28,393 bases of DNA from NCBI GenBank assembly GCA_031425455.1, contig JANPJJ010000207.1:1-28393 (forward strand), given 5' to 3'. This DNA comes from Sandaracinobacteroides sp031425455 (GTDB lineage: Bacteria; Pseudomonadota; Alphaproteobacteria; Sphingomonadales; Sphingomonadaceae). Shown here one piece after another: positions 20,954-28,393 of the stretch. Below the pieces are notes generated by a model. It saw nothing but the letters and a program-made list of their open reading frames with translations. It did no database searches and was not told where the DNA came from. Both the position numbers and the translations under genes were made by a program. The stretch's first letter is position 1; each line of letters opens with the position of its first letter.

Positions 20954-22936
20954 CTACCGCGCCGGGTGAAAATGGGCGTAGACCGCTTCTGCGGTCGCGC
21001 GATTGATCCCGGGCGCCTTCAGCAGGTCGTCCAGGGCGGCGCCTTTCACGGCGCGGGCCGTGCCGAAATGCATCAGCAGGGCTTTTTTGCGTGCCGGGCC
21101 GATGCCGGGCACCTCGTCCAGCGTCGAGACGGTCATCGCCTTGCCGCGTTTCTGCCGGTGCGCGCCGATCGCGAAGCGGTGGGCCTCGTCCCGCAGGCGC
21201 TGCAGAAAGAACAGCAGCGGGTCGTTGGACGGCAGGGTGAGGTCACGACCGTCGGGCAGGTGGAAGGTCTCGCGACCGGCGTTGCGGTCGGGCCCCTTGG
21301 AAATGCCGACCAGCGGCACATCCTCCACGCCGAGCTCCGCCAGTGCCGCCAGCGCGGCCGAAACCTGGCCCTTGCCGCCGTCGATCAGAAGCAGGTCGGG
21401 CCATTGGGCGTCTTCAGTGGCCTCGCTGTTCTCGCTTTCGGCCAGCAGCCTGGCGAAACGGCGGGTCAGCATGGCCTTCATCATCGCGAAGTCGTCGCCA
21501 CCGGCAAGTGGCGCCGCTTGGCCGGGCAGCGTCGCACCGGCCTTCATGTTGAATTTGCGATACTGCGACTTCAGGAAGCCGTCCCGGCCGGCCACGACCA
21601 TTGCGCCGAGTGCGTTTGTGCCCTGGACATGGCTGTTATCGTAGATCTCGATGCGTTCGGGAAGCGAAGGCAGCGCGAACAGGTCCGCCAGGGCCTGGAG
21701 ATTGCGCGCCTGGGTTGTTGACTCGGCAAGCCGCCGGTCGATTGCATCGCGCGCATTGCGGCTTGCAGCCTCGACCAGCCGTTTCAGATGGCCGCGCTGC
21801 GGCACCCGAAGCTCAACACGGTGGCCCGCGCGGGTGCTCAGGGCCTCGGCGATCAGGTCGGACTCGGCCAGGTCCCGATCGAGCAGAAGGGTGCGCGCCG
21901 GCGCCAGATCGACATAGAATTGACCCAGGAAGGCCGTGAGGATCTCTGATTCCTCCACATCTGCAACATGGGAGGGGAATACAGCGCGATGGCCCCAATT
22001 CTGGCCACCACGTATGAAGAATATCTGTAGACAGGCGATCCCGTTGCGGGTGGCGACAGCGATCACGTCGGCGTCGACTGCGTCGGTTTCAGCATTGATC
22101 GCCTGGGCGCCCTGGATTGCGGTTAACGCCTTTAACCTATCTCGTAAAACAGCTGCAAGTTCATAGTCTTGCGATACGGAAGCTTCATTCATTTTTAAGC
22201 CGAGCTTCTTCTGCACCTGCTGACTGCGACCCGACAGGAAGGCCTGCGCATCTGCCACGAGTTCGGCATAGCCCGGCCGATCGATCCGCCCGGTGCAGGG
22301 GGCTGCGCAGCGCCGGATCTGGTGCAGCAAGCAGGGACGGCTGCGGTTCGCCATGAAACTATCGCTGCACGACCTTAACAGAAATAGTTTCTGTAGCGCA
22401 TTAAGGGTTGTGTTAACCGATCCGGCTGACGCAAAAGGACCAAAATACAGTGTGTTCGGCCGCCTTGCTCCACGATGTTTCGAAAGCCTCGGAAAATCAT
22501 GGGCCTGGTTCAGGGCGATAAAAGGGAAGCTCTTGTCGTCGCGCAGCAGCACATTATAGGGTGGCCGGAAGCGCTTGATGAGTTGCGCTTCCAGCAGCAG
22601 GGCTTCCGCCTCCGACCGTGTGACCACCACCGTCATACCCCGTGTCTGCGCCACCATCCGCTGGAGGCGCCGGGGCAGGCGTGAAACCTGGGTGTAGCTG
22701 GTCACCCGGGCGCGCAGCGATTTCGCCTTGCCGACATAGAGCACCTGGTCGTTGGCATCGCACATGCGGTAGACGCCTGGCTGCGGCCCCAGCGTCTTCA
22801 ACGTGTTGCGGATCGCCTCCACCCCCAGCTCGAGATCGGGCCGGCTGCCCTTCATCGTATAGGTCGCGGCATCTTCTGAAAAGCGATCCGGGCTGTTCGG
22901 CAGCTGGTTGGGTGGGGGGAGGTCAGGGCCGGGCAT
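20954..22936 (-). CDS. uvrC: UvrC, excinuclease ABC subunit C
   Basis: A 660-residue nuclease that makes both incisions in nucleotide excision repair. The GIY-YIG domain (about 38-120) has PGVYRM and VLYVGKAKSLRARVTSY. Next come the Cys-rich region (CLLHQIRRCAAPC), the UVR UvrB-binding motif (near SQDYELAAVLRDRL), the RNase H-like endonuclease domain (IEIYDNSHVQGTNALGAMVV, LLLIDGGKGQ), and a C-terminal HhH domain (VPGIGPARKKALLMHFGTARAVKGA). The ATG at 22936 is chosen because the conserved PDRFSEDAATYTMKGS follows; a TTG at 22972 is less likely. The segments 22120-22200 and 22370-22450 are AT-rich with atypical codons. It follows motB by 90 nt on the same strand. Confidence 0.95.
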   Translation of the reverse strand: MPGPDLPPPNQLPNSPDRFSEDAATYTMKGSRPDLELGVEAIRNTLKTLGPQPGVYRMCDANDQVLYVGKAKSLRARVTSYTQVSRLPRRLQRMVAQTRGMTVVVTRSEAEALLLEAQLIKRFRPPYNVLLRDDKSFPFIALNQAHDFPRLSKHRGARRPNTLYFGPFASAGSVNTTLNALQKLFLLRSCSDSFMANRSRPCLLHQIRRCAAPCTGRIDRPGYAELVADAQAFLSGRSQQVQKKLGLKMNEASVSQDYELAAVLRDRLKALTAIQGAQAINAETDAVDADVIAVATRNGIACLQIFFIRGGQNWGHRAVFPSHVADVEESEILTAFLGQFYVDLAPARTLLLDRDLAESDLIAEALSTRAGHRVELRVPQRGHLKRLVEAASRNARDAIDRRLAESTTQARNLQALADLFALPSLPERIEIYDNSHVQGTNALGAMVVAGRDGFLKSQYRKFNMKAGATLPGQAAPLAGGDDFAMMKAMLTRRFARLLAESENSEATEDAQWPDLLLIDGGKGQVSAALAALAELGVEDVPLVGISKGPDRNAGRETFHLPDGRDLTLPSNDPLLFFLQRLRDEAHRFAIGAHRQKRGKAMTVSTLDEVPGIGPARKKALLMHFGTARAVKGAALDDLLKAPGINRATAEAVYAHFHPAR

Positions 22937-23026
22937 GAGCCCGTGGATATGGGAGCGGCGGGGGCGAGGCAACAGAGTGGTCTGGAGTGGCGGAGGCGCA
23001 ATGGTCTCCCGACCGCCGGCTGTGCG

Positions 23027-23869
23027 CTATCCCCGCAGCAGCGTCACGCTCATCCGGCGGTTGCGGGGGTCGTACGGGTTTTCACGGAACTGCGGGTCGG
23101 TGTCGGCCACGCCTTCCAGACGGGCGAAGCGGTCTGCCGGCACCCCCGCGCTGGCCAGCGCCTGCCGGGTCGCTTCGGCCCGCGCGGAGGAAAGCGACCA
23201 GTTGTTGGTGGGCTGCCCGGGGCGCCGCACCGAAAAGGGGCTGGCGTCGGTATGCCCGCGGATCGCGAGCTTGTTGGGCGTGCCGTCGATCACGTCCGCC
23301 ACCACAGACAGCAGCTTCAGCGCGCGCGGATCCATGGCCGCTGTTCCGCTGGTGAACATCGAATAGCCCGCTTTGTCGATCAGCTCGATTCGCAGGCCTT
23401 CCTTGGTCTCGCTGAAGCGGATCTGCCCCTGCATCGATTTCAGCCCGGGGTCTCGTTCCATTCGTTTGCGGATTTCGCTTTCCACCTTTCGCAACTGGCC
23501 TTCGTCGGCCGCGGCCGGCGCGCGGGCGCCATTCGCGGTCTGGAACGGGGCGGTCGCCATCGCCCCGGCGCGGCGGGCGTGGGGCGCGTTGCCGTCGGGC
23601 TCCTCGATGGAGCGGCCGCTCAGCACCCCGTTGGAGCCGCCCGAGTTGGTCGATTCCATCAATGTCGGCGCGAAATAGTCGGCGATGCCCTTGCGTTGGT
23701 CTTCGTTCGTGGCGCCCAGCAGCCACATCAGCAGGAAGAAGGCCATCATCGCGGTGACGAAATCGGCATAGGCCACCTTCCAGGCGCCGCCATGATGGCC
23801 GCCGTGCCCCTTGGCTTTCACCTTCTTGATCAGGATCTCAGGTTCGGGGAGCGGGCTCATTGCGTTCAT
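23027..23869 (-). CDS. motB: MotB, flagellar stator peptidoglycan-anchoring subunit
   Basis: A 280-residue stator protein. A cytoplasmic basic, His/Gly-rich N-terminus (1-30) leads into one transmembrane helix (about 36-54), with the proton-binding Asp36 in YADFVTAMMAFFLLMWLLG. A disordered Ala-rich periplasmic linker (about 70-130) leads to an OmpA-like peptidoglycan-binding domain containing LAIRGHTDASPFS and NWSLSSARAEATRQAL. It pairs with MotA to form the proton channel driving flagellar rotation. It begins 13 nt after the motA stop, so the two are co-transcribed. Confidence 0.96.
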   Translation of the reverse strand: MNAMSPLPEPEILIKKVKAKGHGGHHGGAWKVAYADFVTAMMAFFLLMWLLGATNEDQRKGIADYFAPTLMESTNSGGSNGVLSGRSIEEPDGNAPHARRAGAMATAPFQTANGARAPAAADEGQLRKVESEIRKRMERDPGLKSMQGQIRFSETKEGLRIELIDKAGYSMFTSGTAAMDPRALKLLSVVADVIDGTPNKLAIRGHTDASPFSVRRPGQPTNNWSLSSARAEATRQALASAGVPADRFARLEGVADTDPQFRENPYDPRNRRMSVTLLRG

Positions 23870-23882
23870 GTCTGTGCTCTTC

Positions 23883-24746
23883 TCATTTGCCTCGCACGCC
23901 TTCGAACACTTCGGTGAAGGCTGGCTGGTTCGCCGGGCTGATCGCCGTGCGCGCGGTCTCCAGCACGATCGGCTGGGGCTGGTTGCGCAGGGATGCCAGG
24001 ATGACGCGGCGCACCACCTGATAGATTTCGGCGTCGGCTTCGATGATGGCCTTCAGCCGGGCCGCCATCGGGCTCACCATGCCATAGGCCAGCAGCACGC
24101 CGAGGAAAGTGCCGACCAGGGCCGAGCCGATCATCGCGCCAAGCACCGCAGGCGGCTGATCGATCGAGCCCATGGTTTTCACGACCCCCAGCACGGCGGC
24201 GACGATGCCCAGCGCGGGCAGGGCATCGCCGAGCGACTGCAGCTGCTCGGCCGGCTTCATCGCGTCGTGATGGTGGGTGTCGATCGCGGTTTCCAGCACA
24301 TCCTCGATCGCGACCGAGCTGACGGTTCCGGTGGATACCACCAGCAGCCGAAGCGTATCGGATACGAGGTGAACGAAGAAATGGTCTGCCAGAAGCGCGG
24401 GATACTCGCCCCACAGCGACGATGATTTCGGATCTTCGACATGCGGCTCGACGGCGACGGCGCCTTCGGCCTTCAACAGGCGCATCAACTTCACCGTCAG
24501 GAAAATCGCCGACAGATAATCCTGCTTCCTGAAGCGCGGGCCTTTCACGATCCGGCCGAAGCCGCCGCCCAGCTGCTTCAATGTCTTCATGTCATTGGAG
24601 ACGATCAGCGCGCCGATGGCGGCCCCCCCGATGATCAGCATTTCATGGGGCAGGGCGTGCATCACCGGCCCCAGATCGCCGCCGGTCAAGGCAAAGCCGC
24701 CGAACACCATCACCAGCAGCACGATGACTCCGACGATGGCCATCAT
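23883..24746 (-). CDS. motA: MotA, flagellar stator subunit
   Basis: A 287-residue inner-membrane protein with four transmembrane segments: two near the N-terminus (about 3-23 and 34-50) and two after a cytoplasmic loop (about 175-195 and 205-230), the latter including ALPALGIVAAVLGVVKTMGSI and MIGSALVGTFLGVLLAYGMVSP. The loop contains the torque-generating charged region. ATGATG at 24746/24743 gives two possible starts; AGGAG lies about 11 nt upstream. The 200-nt gap to flgL holds a plus-strand terminator-like hairpin but no gene. Confidence 0.95.
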   Translation of the reverse strand: MMAIVGVIVLLVMVFGGFALTGGDLGPVMHALPHEMLIIGGAAIGALIVSNDMKTLKQLGGGFGRIVKGPRFRKQDYLSAIFLTVKLMRLLKAEGAVAVEPHVEDPKSSSLWGEYPALLADHFFVHLVSDTLRLLVVSTGTVSSVAIEDVLETAIDTHHHDAMKPAEQLQSLGDALPALGIVAAVLGVVKTMGSIDQPPAVLGAMIGSALVGTFLGVLLAYGMVSPMAARLKAIIEADAEIYQVVRRVILASLRNQPQPIVLETARTAISPANQPAFTEVFEGVRGK

Positions 24747-24831
24747 GCTGGGGGTGGCTCCTGATCTGGTGGGTGGCTGGGTCGGAAAGCTTCCTGCTGG
24801 GTAACGGGGAATCGGGGGTAGGTTTTAGCGT

Positions 24832-24882
24832 CTGGAGCGAGTCTGGACCTGATTGCATCAGATCGGCCGCTCCAGGTTTTTT
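24832..24882 (+). terminator. Orphan intrinsic terminator between flgL and motA
   Basis: Outer stem CTGGAGCG (24832-24839) pairs with CGCTCCAG (24868-24875), and an inner stem CTGAT/ATCAG (24849-24861) sits in the loop. TTTTTT follows at 24877-24882, then GTTTT. The T-run is on the plus strand, yet both flanking genes are on the minus strand. It may end an unannotated plus-strand RNA. Confidence 0.7.
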
Positions 24883-24935
24883 GTTTTCCGCATGGGTTTC
24901 CGATGCTGGCGATTCCGCCAGATCGGAACATGCTT

Positions 24936-24951
24936 TAGGGTCAGGACCCTA
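24936..24951. repeat. Inverted repeat at the flgL stop codon
   Basis: TAGGGTC, two central bases, then GACCCTA, overlapping the flgL TAG stop. It could be a short 3' hairpin on the flgL message; no T-run follows on the minus strand. A 6-bp hairpin CTGGCG-ATTC-CGCCAG lies just beyond at 24906-24921. Confidence 0.5.
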
Positions 24952-25863
24952 CCCTAAGCGATCGAACAGGCTGCCGTCGTAGACCCGGGTGAAGCTGCCC
25001 TGCGCCGCCGACAACGAGAGTTTCAGCGCCTCGAGTTCCGCAATCGCGGCGGTCAGGTCGAGACCGGTGACGGCGGCCAGCGCCTCGGCCGTATCGAGCC
25101 GGGCATCGGCGATGCGATTTCCTTCGGTCTCCAGCCGGGCCAGCCCGGCGCCGACCTTGGCCTGCCCCAGCACCAGGCGATTATAGCCCGTTTCCAGCCC
25201 CTCCAGCACGGCTGCCAGCGCGGGAGTGCGAAGCTCGGCGTCGGGCTCGGCAAGGGCCTCTTCCAGCGCCCGCAGCTGGGCGAAGGTGCCGGTCAGCGCG
25301 TCGCCGAACAGCTCGGGCCCGCGCGGCGGCGCCCCGGTGCCGATGCCCGCAGCCTCGGCACCGGGGCCTTGCGAGAAGCCCCTCCACTGCACGGCGCCGG
25401 CCGCGTCGGCGACATAGGGCGGGGTCGCGTTGCGACTGCCCCCGAACAGGTAGCGGCCGGATTCGTCGCGGGCGTTGGCGCTGTCCAGCAGCTGCGCGCG
25501 AAGCACCTGCACCTCGCGCGCGATGACCTTACGGTCGTCGGCCGAGATCGTGCCGTTTGCGGCCGTGAGCGTGAGTTCGCGTGCGCGCAGCAGCGCATCG
25601 TTGGCGCTCTCGATCGCCGTCTCGGACAGGGAGAGCCGGCTTGTGGCGCGTTCCAGGCTGCGCTGGTCCGCCAGCAGCCGGCTGTCCAGCCGGCTCAGCA
25701 TGGCGGCTCGGTTGGCGCCCGACGGATCCTCTGCCGGCTCGGTGAATTTCTCGCCGCTGGCGATCTGCTTGTCGATCCGCGCGATACGGTCCTCGATCCG
25801 GTTCATGCGTTCGGCCTGCACCGGGATCGGACTGCGGCTGTTCACCATCACAGGGCTGGGCAT
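24949..25863 (-). CDS. flgL: FlgL, flagellar hook-filament junction protein (HAP3)
   Basis: A 304-residue flagellin-like junction protein. The N-terminal coiled-coil D0 part contains IEDRIARIDKQIASGEKFTEPAEDPSGANRAAML, typical of FlgL. The middle has the ARDESGRYLFGGS motif. The C-terminal D0 part contains LDLTAAIAELEALKLSLSAAQGSFTRVYDGSLFDRLG. It assembles with FlgK between hook and filament. It starts 10 nt after flgK; a GAGGAG ribosome site overlaps the flgK stop codon. Confidence 0.93.
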   Translation of the reverse strand: MPSPVMVNSRSPIPVQAERMNRIEDRIARIDKQIASGEKFTEPAEDPSGANRAAMLSRLDSRLLADQRSLERATSRLSLSETAIESANDALLRARELTLTAANGTISADDRKVIAREVQVLRAQLLDSANARDESGRYLFGGSRNATPPYVADAAGAVQWRGFSQGPGAEAAGIGTGAPPRGPELFGDALTGTFAQLRALEEALAEPDAELRTPALAAVLEGLETGYNRLVLGQAKVGAGLARLETEGNRIADARLDTAEALAAVTGLDLTAAIAELEALKLSLSAAQGSFTRVYDGSLFDRLG

Positions 25864-25873
25864 GCGGCGCTCC

Positions 25874-27730
25874 TCAGGCAGTGGCGCTGACGATGGCGTC
25901 GAAAATCTCGCGCGCGGTCTGGATGATGCGGCTATTGGCCTGGAACGCCTGCTGCAGGCGCAGCATCTCGGTCGCTTCGGTGTTGAGATCCACGCCCGAG
26001 GCCTGGGTCAGCGCCTCTGCGGCCGTATCACGATTGCCGCGCGCGATGTCGCCCCGGGTGCGGGTTTCCGCCAGCGGAACCGAAATGCGGGTGACGATGA
26101 GGTCCTGCGCCTCGCCCAGCGTGCCGGCGGCCCCGCCGGTGTCCCGGAGCGCAAGCAGCGCGATCGCATTGCCGTTGCCGCCGTCGAATGAGCCGGTTCG
26201 GGCGATCGCGAAGCTGTCGCCTTCCGCCGGGGTGCCTTCGATCCGGACGGTGAAGCCGTCGCCGGCCAGCCAGTCCCCGGGGGCGCCTGTGGCGAGGATG
26301 GTGCCGACGCCGTCGCTGAGCTGGAGGCCGCCGCCGGGCAGGGCCGACACTGTGAACGGCGCAATGGCCGGTGGCACCGACGCGACTCCGAGCCGGACAC
26401 CGGCGGTGGCGTCGCCCAGGTTGGCGGGAGCGGCATCGGCAAGCCAGCGCGCGGCGACCGCCACGTCGGCGGGTGCCAGCGGACGGAGCCCGATCCCTGC
26501 CGCGCCCGTGCCGACTTTCACGCGGAACAGGTCGCCATTGTCGGCGCTGCCGCCCGAAACATCGACTGTCACGCCGTCGAGCACCAGCGGAAGCGGGCCG
26601 GTCACGCTGGCCGAGGCATCGTCGCGCGCGAGCGTCCAGTCGGTGCCGTCGAAGCCGAGGGTGAGGGGGCCGGGCGACGCGCCATCCGCCAGTTCGGCAC
26701 CGATGCGCGCCGTGCCGCCATTGGCGCGGGCCGGCGTGACGACGGGTTTCAGCGTGGAGAACAGGTCTCCGCCGTCAAGGCCGTTAAGGTCCACGCCGTC
26801 GCGGTGCACCCGGTTCATGTCGTCGGTCACTCGATCGGCCAGGCTGTCGAGCTGGGTTCGCGCCTGGGTGATGAAGGTTCGCGCCGAGGACAGGCCGGCG
26901 AGTGTCCCCCCGGCCAGGGTCGCGGCTTCGTCGGCGCCTTTCGGGCCGATGCGAAGGGTCAGCCCGGCGCCCGACGGCACGACCCGCGCCGAACTGGCGG
27001 TCTGCCCGTCCACCAGCAAGGGGCCGCCGGCGTCGGGGATGCGAACGCTGGCCTGGCCGCGCCCGTCGATCCGGACCTCGAAGCTGACGATGGTGGAAAG
27101 CCGGGCCAGGATACGGTCGCGCTCGTCCGCCAGCACCACGCTAGCACTGCTGCCGACGGTGGCGCGGCGGAGCTGGGCGTTGACGGCGGCAAGGCCCTGG
27201 CTGAGGCCGTTCAGCGTTCGGACCTCGGTATCGGCCTCCAGCATCATGTCGCCTTCGACCCGCTCCAGATCGGCGGCCGTTCGGTTGAACCGGTCTGCGA
27301 GCATCTCCGTTTTGGCGAGGAAGGTCTGGCGGACTGCGGGGTTGGTGGGATCGTTGGCGAGGTCGGACAGGCTGCCAAACAGCTCCGCGATCGGCTTGTC
27401 GAGCGCATTGGCCCCGGTGAGCGCCGATTGCACGCTGCCCAGCCAGCGGTCGAGGCTGTCGAGCGCGTTGACCTGGCCTTCGGCGCGGCGAACCGTATCG
27501 ACCTTCAGCAGATCGATGGCGCGTTTGATCCCCGTCAGCCGGACGCCGTTACCGCCGACCGGGTCGAGCTCCAGAGGGGGCTGCCCGCCCTCCACGATGG
27601 CGGGCGACAAGGTGGAGGTTCGGCGCACATGCCCGGGGGTTCCGGCGTTGGCGACATTGTCTGCGACGACTTCGAGCGCGCGGGCGTAGGCGCGGACGCC
27701 GGAATTGGCGATCGCCAGGATATCGCTCAT
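25874..27730 (-). CDS. flgK: FlgK, flagellar hook-associated protein 1 (HAP1)
   Basis: A 618-residue hook-filament junction protein. The conserved rod-class N-terminus SDILAIANSGVRAYARALEVVADNVANAGTPG is followed by HVRR, where most family members have YxRR. The D0/D1 coiled coils cover about 1-190, a variable Gly/Ala/Asp-rich domain the middle, and the C-terminus SGVDLNTEATEMLRLQQAFQANSRIIQTAREIFDAIV is the standard FlgK tail. Its ATG overlaps the stop of the short rod-binding gene by 4 nt. Confidence 0.95.
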   Translation of the reverse strand: MSDILAIANSGVRAYARALEVVADNVANAGTPGHVRRTSTLSPAIVEGGQPPLELDPVGGNGVRLTGIKRAIDLLKVDTVRRAEGQVNALDSLDRWLGSVQSALTGANALDKPIAELFGSLSDLANDPTNPAVRQTFLAKTEMLADRFNRTAADLERVEGDMMLEADTEVRTLNGLSQGLAAVNAQLRRATVGSSASVVLADERDRILARLSTIVSFEVRIDGRGQASVRIPDAGGPLLVDGQTASSARVVPSGAGLTLRIGPKGADEAATLAGGTLAGLSSARTFITQARTQLDSLADRVTDDMNRVHRDGVDLNGLDGGDLFSTLKPVVTPARANGGTARIGAELADGASPGPLTLGFDGTDWTLARDDASASVTGPLPLVLDGVTVDVSGGSADNGDLFRVKVGTGAAGIGLRPLAPADVAVAARWLADAAPANLGDATAGVRLGVASVPPAIAPFTVSALPGGGLQLSDGVGTILATGAPGDWLAGDGFTVRIEGTPAEGDSFAIARTGSFDGGNGNAIALLALRDTGGAAGTLGEAQDLIVTRISVPLAETRTRGDIARGNRDTAAEALTQASGVDLNTEATEMLRLQQAFQANSRIIQTAREIFDAIVSATA

Positions 27731-27960
27731 CGGCGGGTCTCCAGCATCCGGGCGACGCCGAGCGGGCTGGCAGCGGCAAGATCGGCGGCCAGCCGCCGGT
27801 CTGCCATGGCGCGCCAGTCGGCCTCCGGCCCGGAAGGGCGGGGGTTCGCGCTTGCCAGCAGCTTTTCCAGCAGCAGTGCCTCGAAATCCTGTCCGGCCTT
27901 GCGTAGTGCTGTGGTGCCAACCGAAGGGCTTCCAGCAATAGGTTGAATAGAAACGGGCAT
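27727..27960 (-). CDS. FlgJ-type rod-binding protein (no muramidase domain)
   Basis: A 77-residue protein equal to only the N-terminal rod-binding domain of FlgJ: KAGQDFEALLLEKLLASANP and a C-terminal ASPLGVARML. The muramidase domain of enterobacterial FlgJ is missing, as in many alphaproteobacteria, so another enzyme must open the peptidoglycan. It lies between flgI and flgK with overlapping start and stop codons (TAATG upstream, ATGA downstream), so it is translationally coupled to both. Confidence 0.85.
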   Translation of the reverse strand: MPVSIQPIAGSPSVGTTALRKAGQDFEALLLEKLLASANPRPSGPEADWRAMADRRLAADLAAASPLGVARMLETRR

Positions 27961-28393
27961 TAGATCACCACCAGCTCGGCACGAAGCGCGCCGGCTTCCT
28001 TCAGGGCCTCGAGGATAGCGACGAGGTCGCCGGGTGCTGCCCCGAGAGCGTTAACAGCGTTAACGATATCGCTTAACCTGACCCCGGGCGCGAACATGGC
28101 CATCCGGGCCTGGCTTTCGCGAGCCTCGACGGTCGATCGCGGGGTAACGGCGGTGTCGCCCCGGCGGGCAAAGGGGGCGGGCTGCGAGACCTGGATGTCC
28201 TCGGTCACGGTGACCGACAGATTGCCGTGTGCGACGGCGGCGGGAAGGATGAGCACATTGCCGCCGATCACGATCGTGCCGGTTCGGGCGTTCACCACCA
28301 CCCGGGCCGGCGGCGAAGCCACATCGACCAGCAGGGCTTCGAGCCGCGCGGCGAGCGCGACCCGGGCGGACGTCGGGCCCGGCGCATCGATCC
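27960..28393 (-). CDS. flgI: FlgI, flagellar P-ring protein (partial, 3' part)
   Basis: The last 143 or so codons of the P-ring protein, which polymerises in the periplasm around the flagellar rod. The frame is open to the window edge and the 5' end lies beyond 28393. Recognisable segments are RVVVNARTGTIVIGGNV, LSVTVTEDIQVSQP and the C-terminus IVNAVNALGAAPGDLVAILEALKEAGAL. A short AT-rich patch with two GTTAAC sequences lies at 28050-28064. It shares its stop with the ATG of the rod-binding gene. Confidence 0.95.
   Translation of the reverse strand, partial: IDAPGPTSARVALAARLEALLVDVASPPARVVVNARTGTIVIGGNVLILPAAVAHGNLSVTVTEDIQVSQPAPFARRGDTAVTPRSTVEARESQARMAMFAPGVRLSDIVNAVNALGAAPGDLVAILEALKEAGALRAELVVI

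Noticed and set aside
20327..21721. 464-codon plus-strand frame opposite GST and uvrC
   Set aside because: Antisense shadow of two well-supported genes; the product resembles no family.
25881..27689. 602-codon plus-strand frame opposite flgK
   Set aside because: Ser/Arg/Pro-rich shadow frame of flgK with no motif.

Overview
The window is GC-rich, densely coded bacterial chromosome, most likely from a sphingomonad (Alphaproteobacteria, Sphingomonadales). Evidence: a PEPxxWA-CTERM protein (10979-11482), a MucR/Ros regulator, an alphaproteobacterial-type Fur without CxxC pairs, the miaB-phoH-ybeY-corC order, a large TonB-dependent receptor, and a perfect parS site. Everything is chromosomal housekeeping or envelope/motility biology. 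I see no phage, transposon or CRISPR array.

Layout. 1-410: parS site and a tRNA-Pro(UGG) on the minus strand with its own promoter. 411-4862: a plus-strand run with a DUF4136 lipoprotein, a DUF2333-like membrane protein, a universal stress protein, an Nfu Fe-S carrier, a RutE-like nitroreductase, TsaB and RimI. 5111-5530: MucR. 5709-10834: fur, an acyltransferase, miaB, phoH, ybeY and corC. The 5' end of corC carries two in-frame amber codons. 10857-15400: an envelope-stress block with pspF on the minus strand, flanked on both sides by sigma-54 promoters. One promoter reads into a PEPxxWA-CTERM protein gene. The other reads into a small unknown ORF, then pspA, pspB, pspC and three further small membrane proteins. 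15473-16775: sufE and two hotdog thioesterases. 16711-20872 (minus): glycerophosphodiester phosphodiesterase, TonB-dependent receptor and a YfcG-like glutathione transferase. 20954-22936 (minus): uvrC. 23027-28393 (minus): motB, motA, flgL, flgK, a short flgJ-type rod-binding gene and the 3' part of flgI, which runs off the window.

The most interesting region is 10857-15400. Both sigma-54 promoters have the same architecture: an inverted repeat, then an IHF-like site, then a -24/-12 element with GG and GC exactly 10 bp apart. The only sigma-54 activator in the window, PspF, lies between them. I infer that PspF also controls the exported PEPxxWA-CTERM protein. Downstream of pspA, five consecutive small proteins (PspB, the tail of PspC and three unknown proteins) share a PspB-like C-terminal signature. 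This suggests an expanded set of membrane-anchored coiled-coil Psp partners.

Other oddities are a 13-bp tandem duplication across the fur start codon, an intrinsic terminator at 24832-24882 with no gene upstream of it on its strand, a thioesterase pair with complementary active-site losses, and AT-rich patches inside otherwise GC-rich genes.
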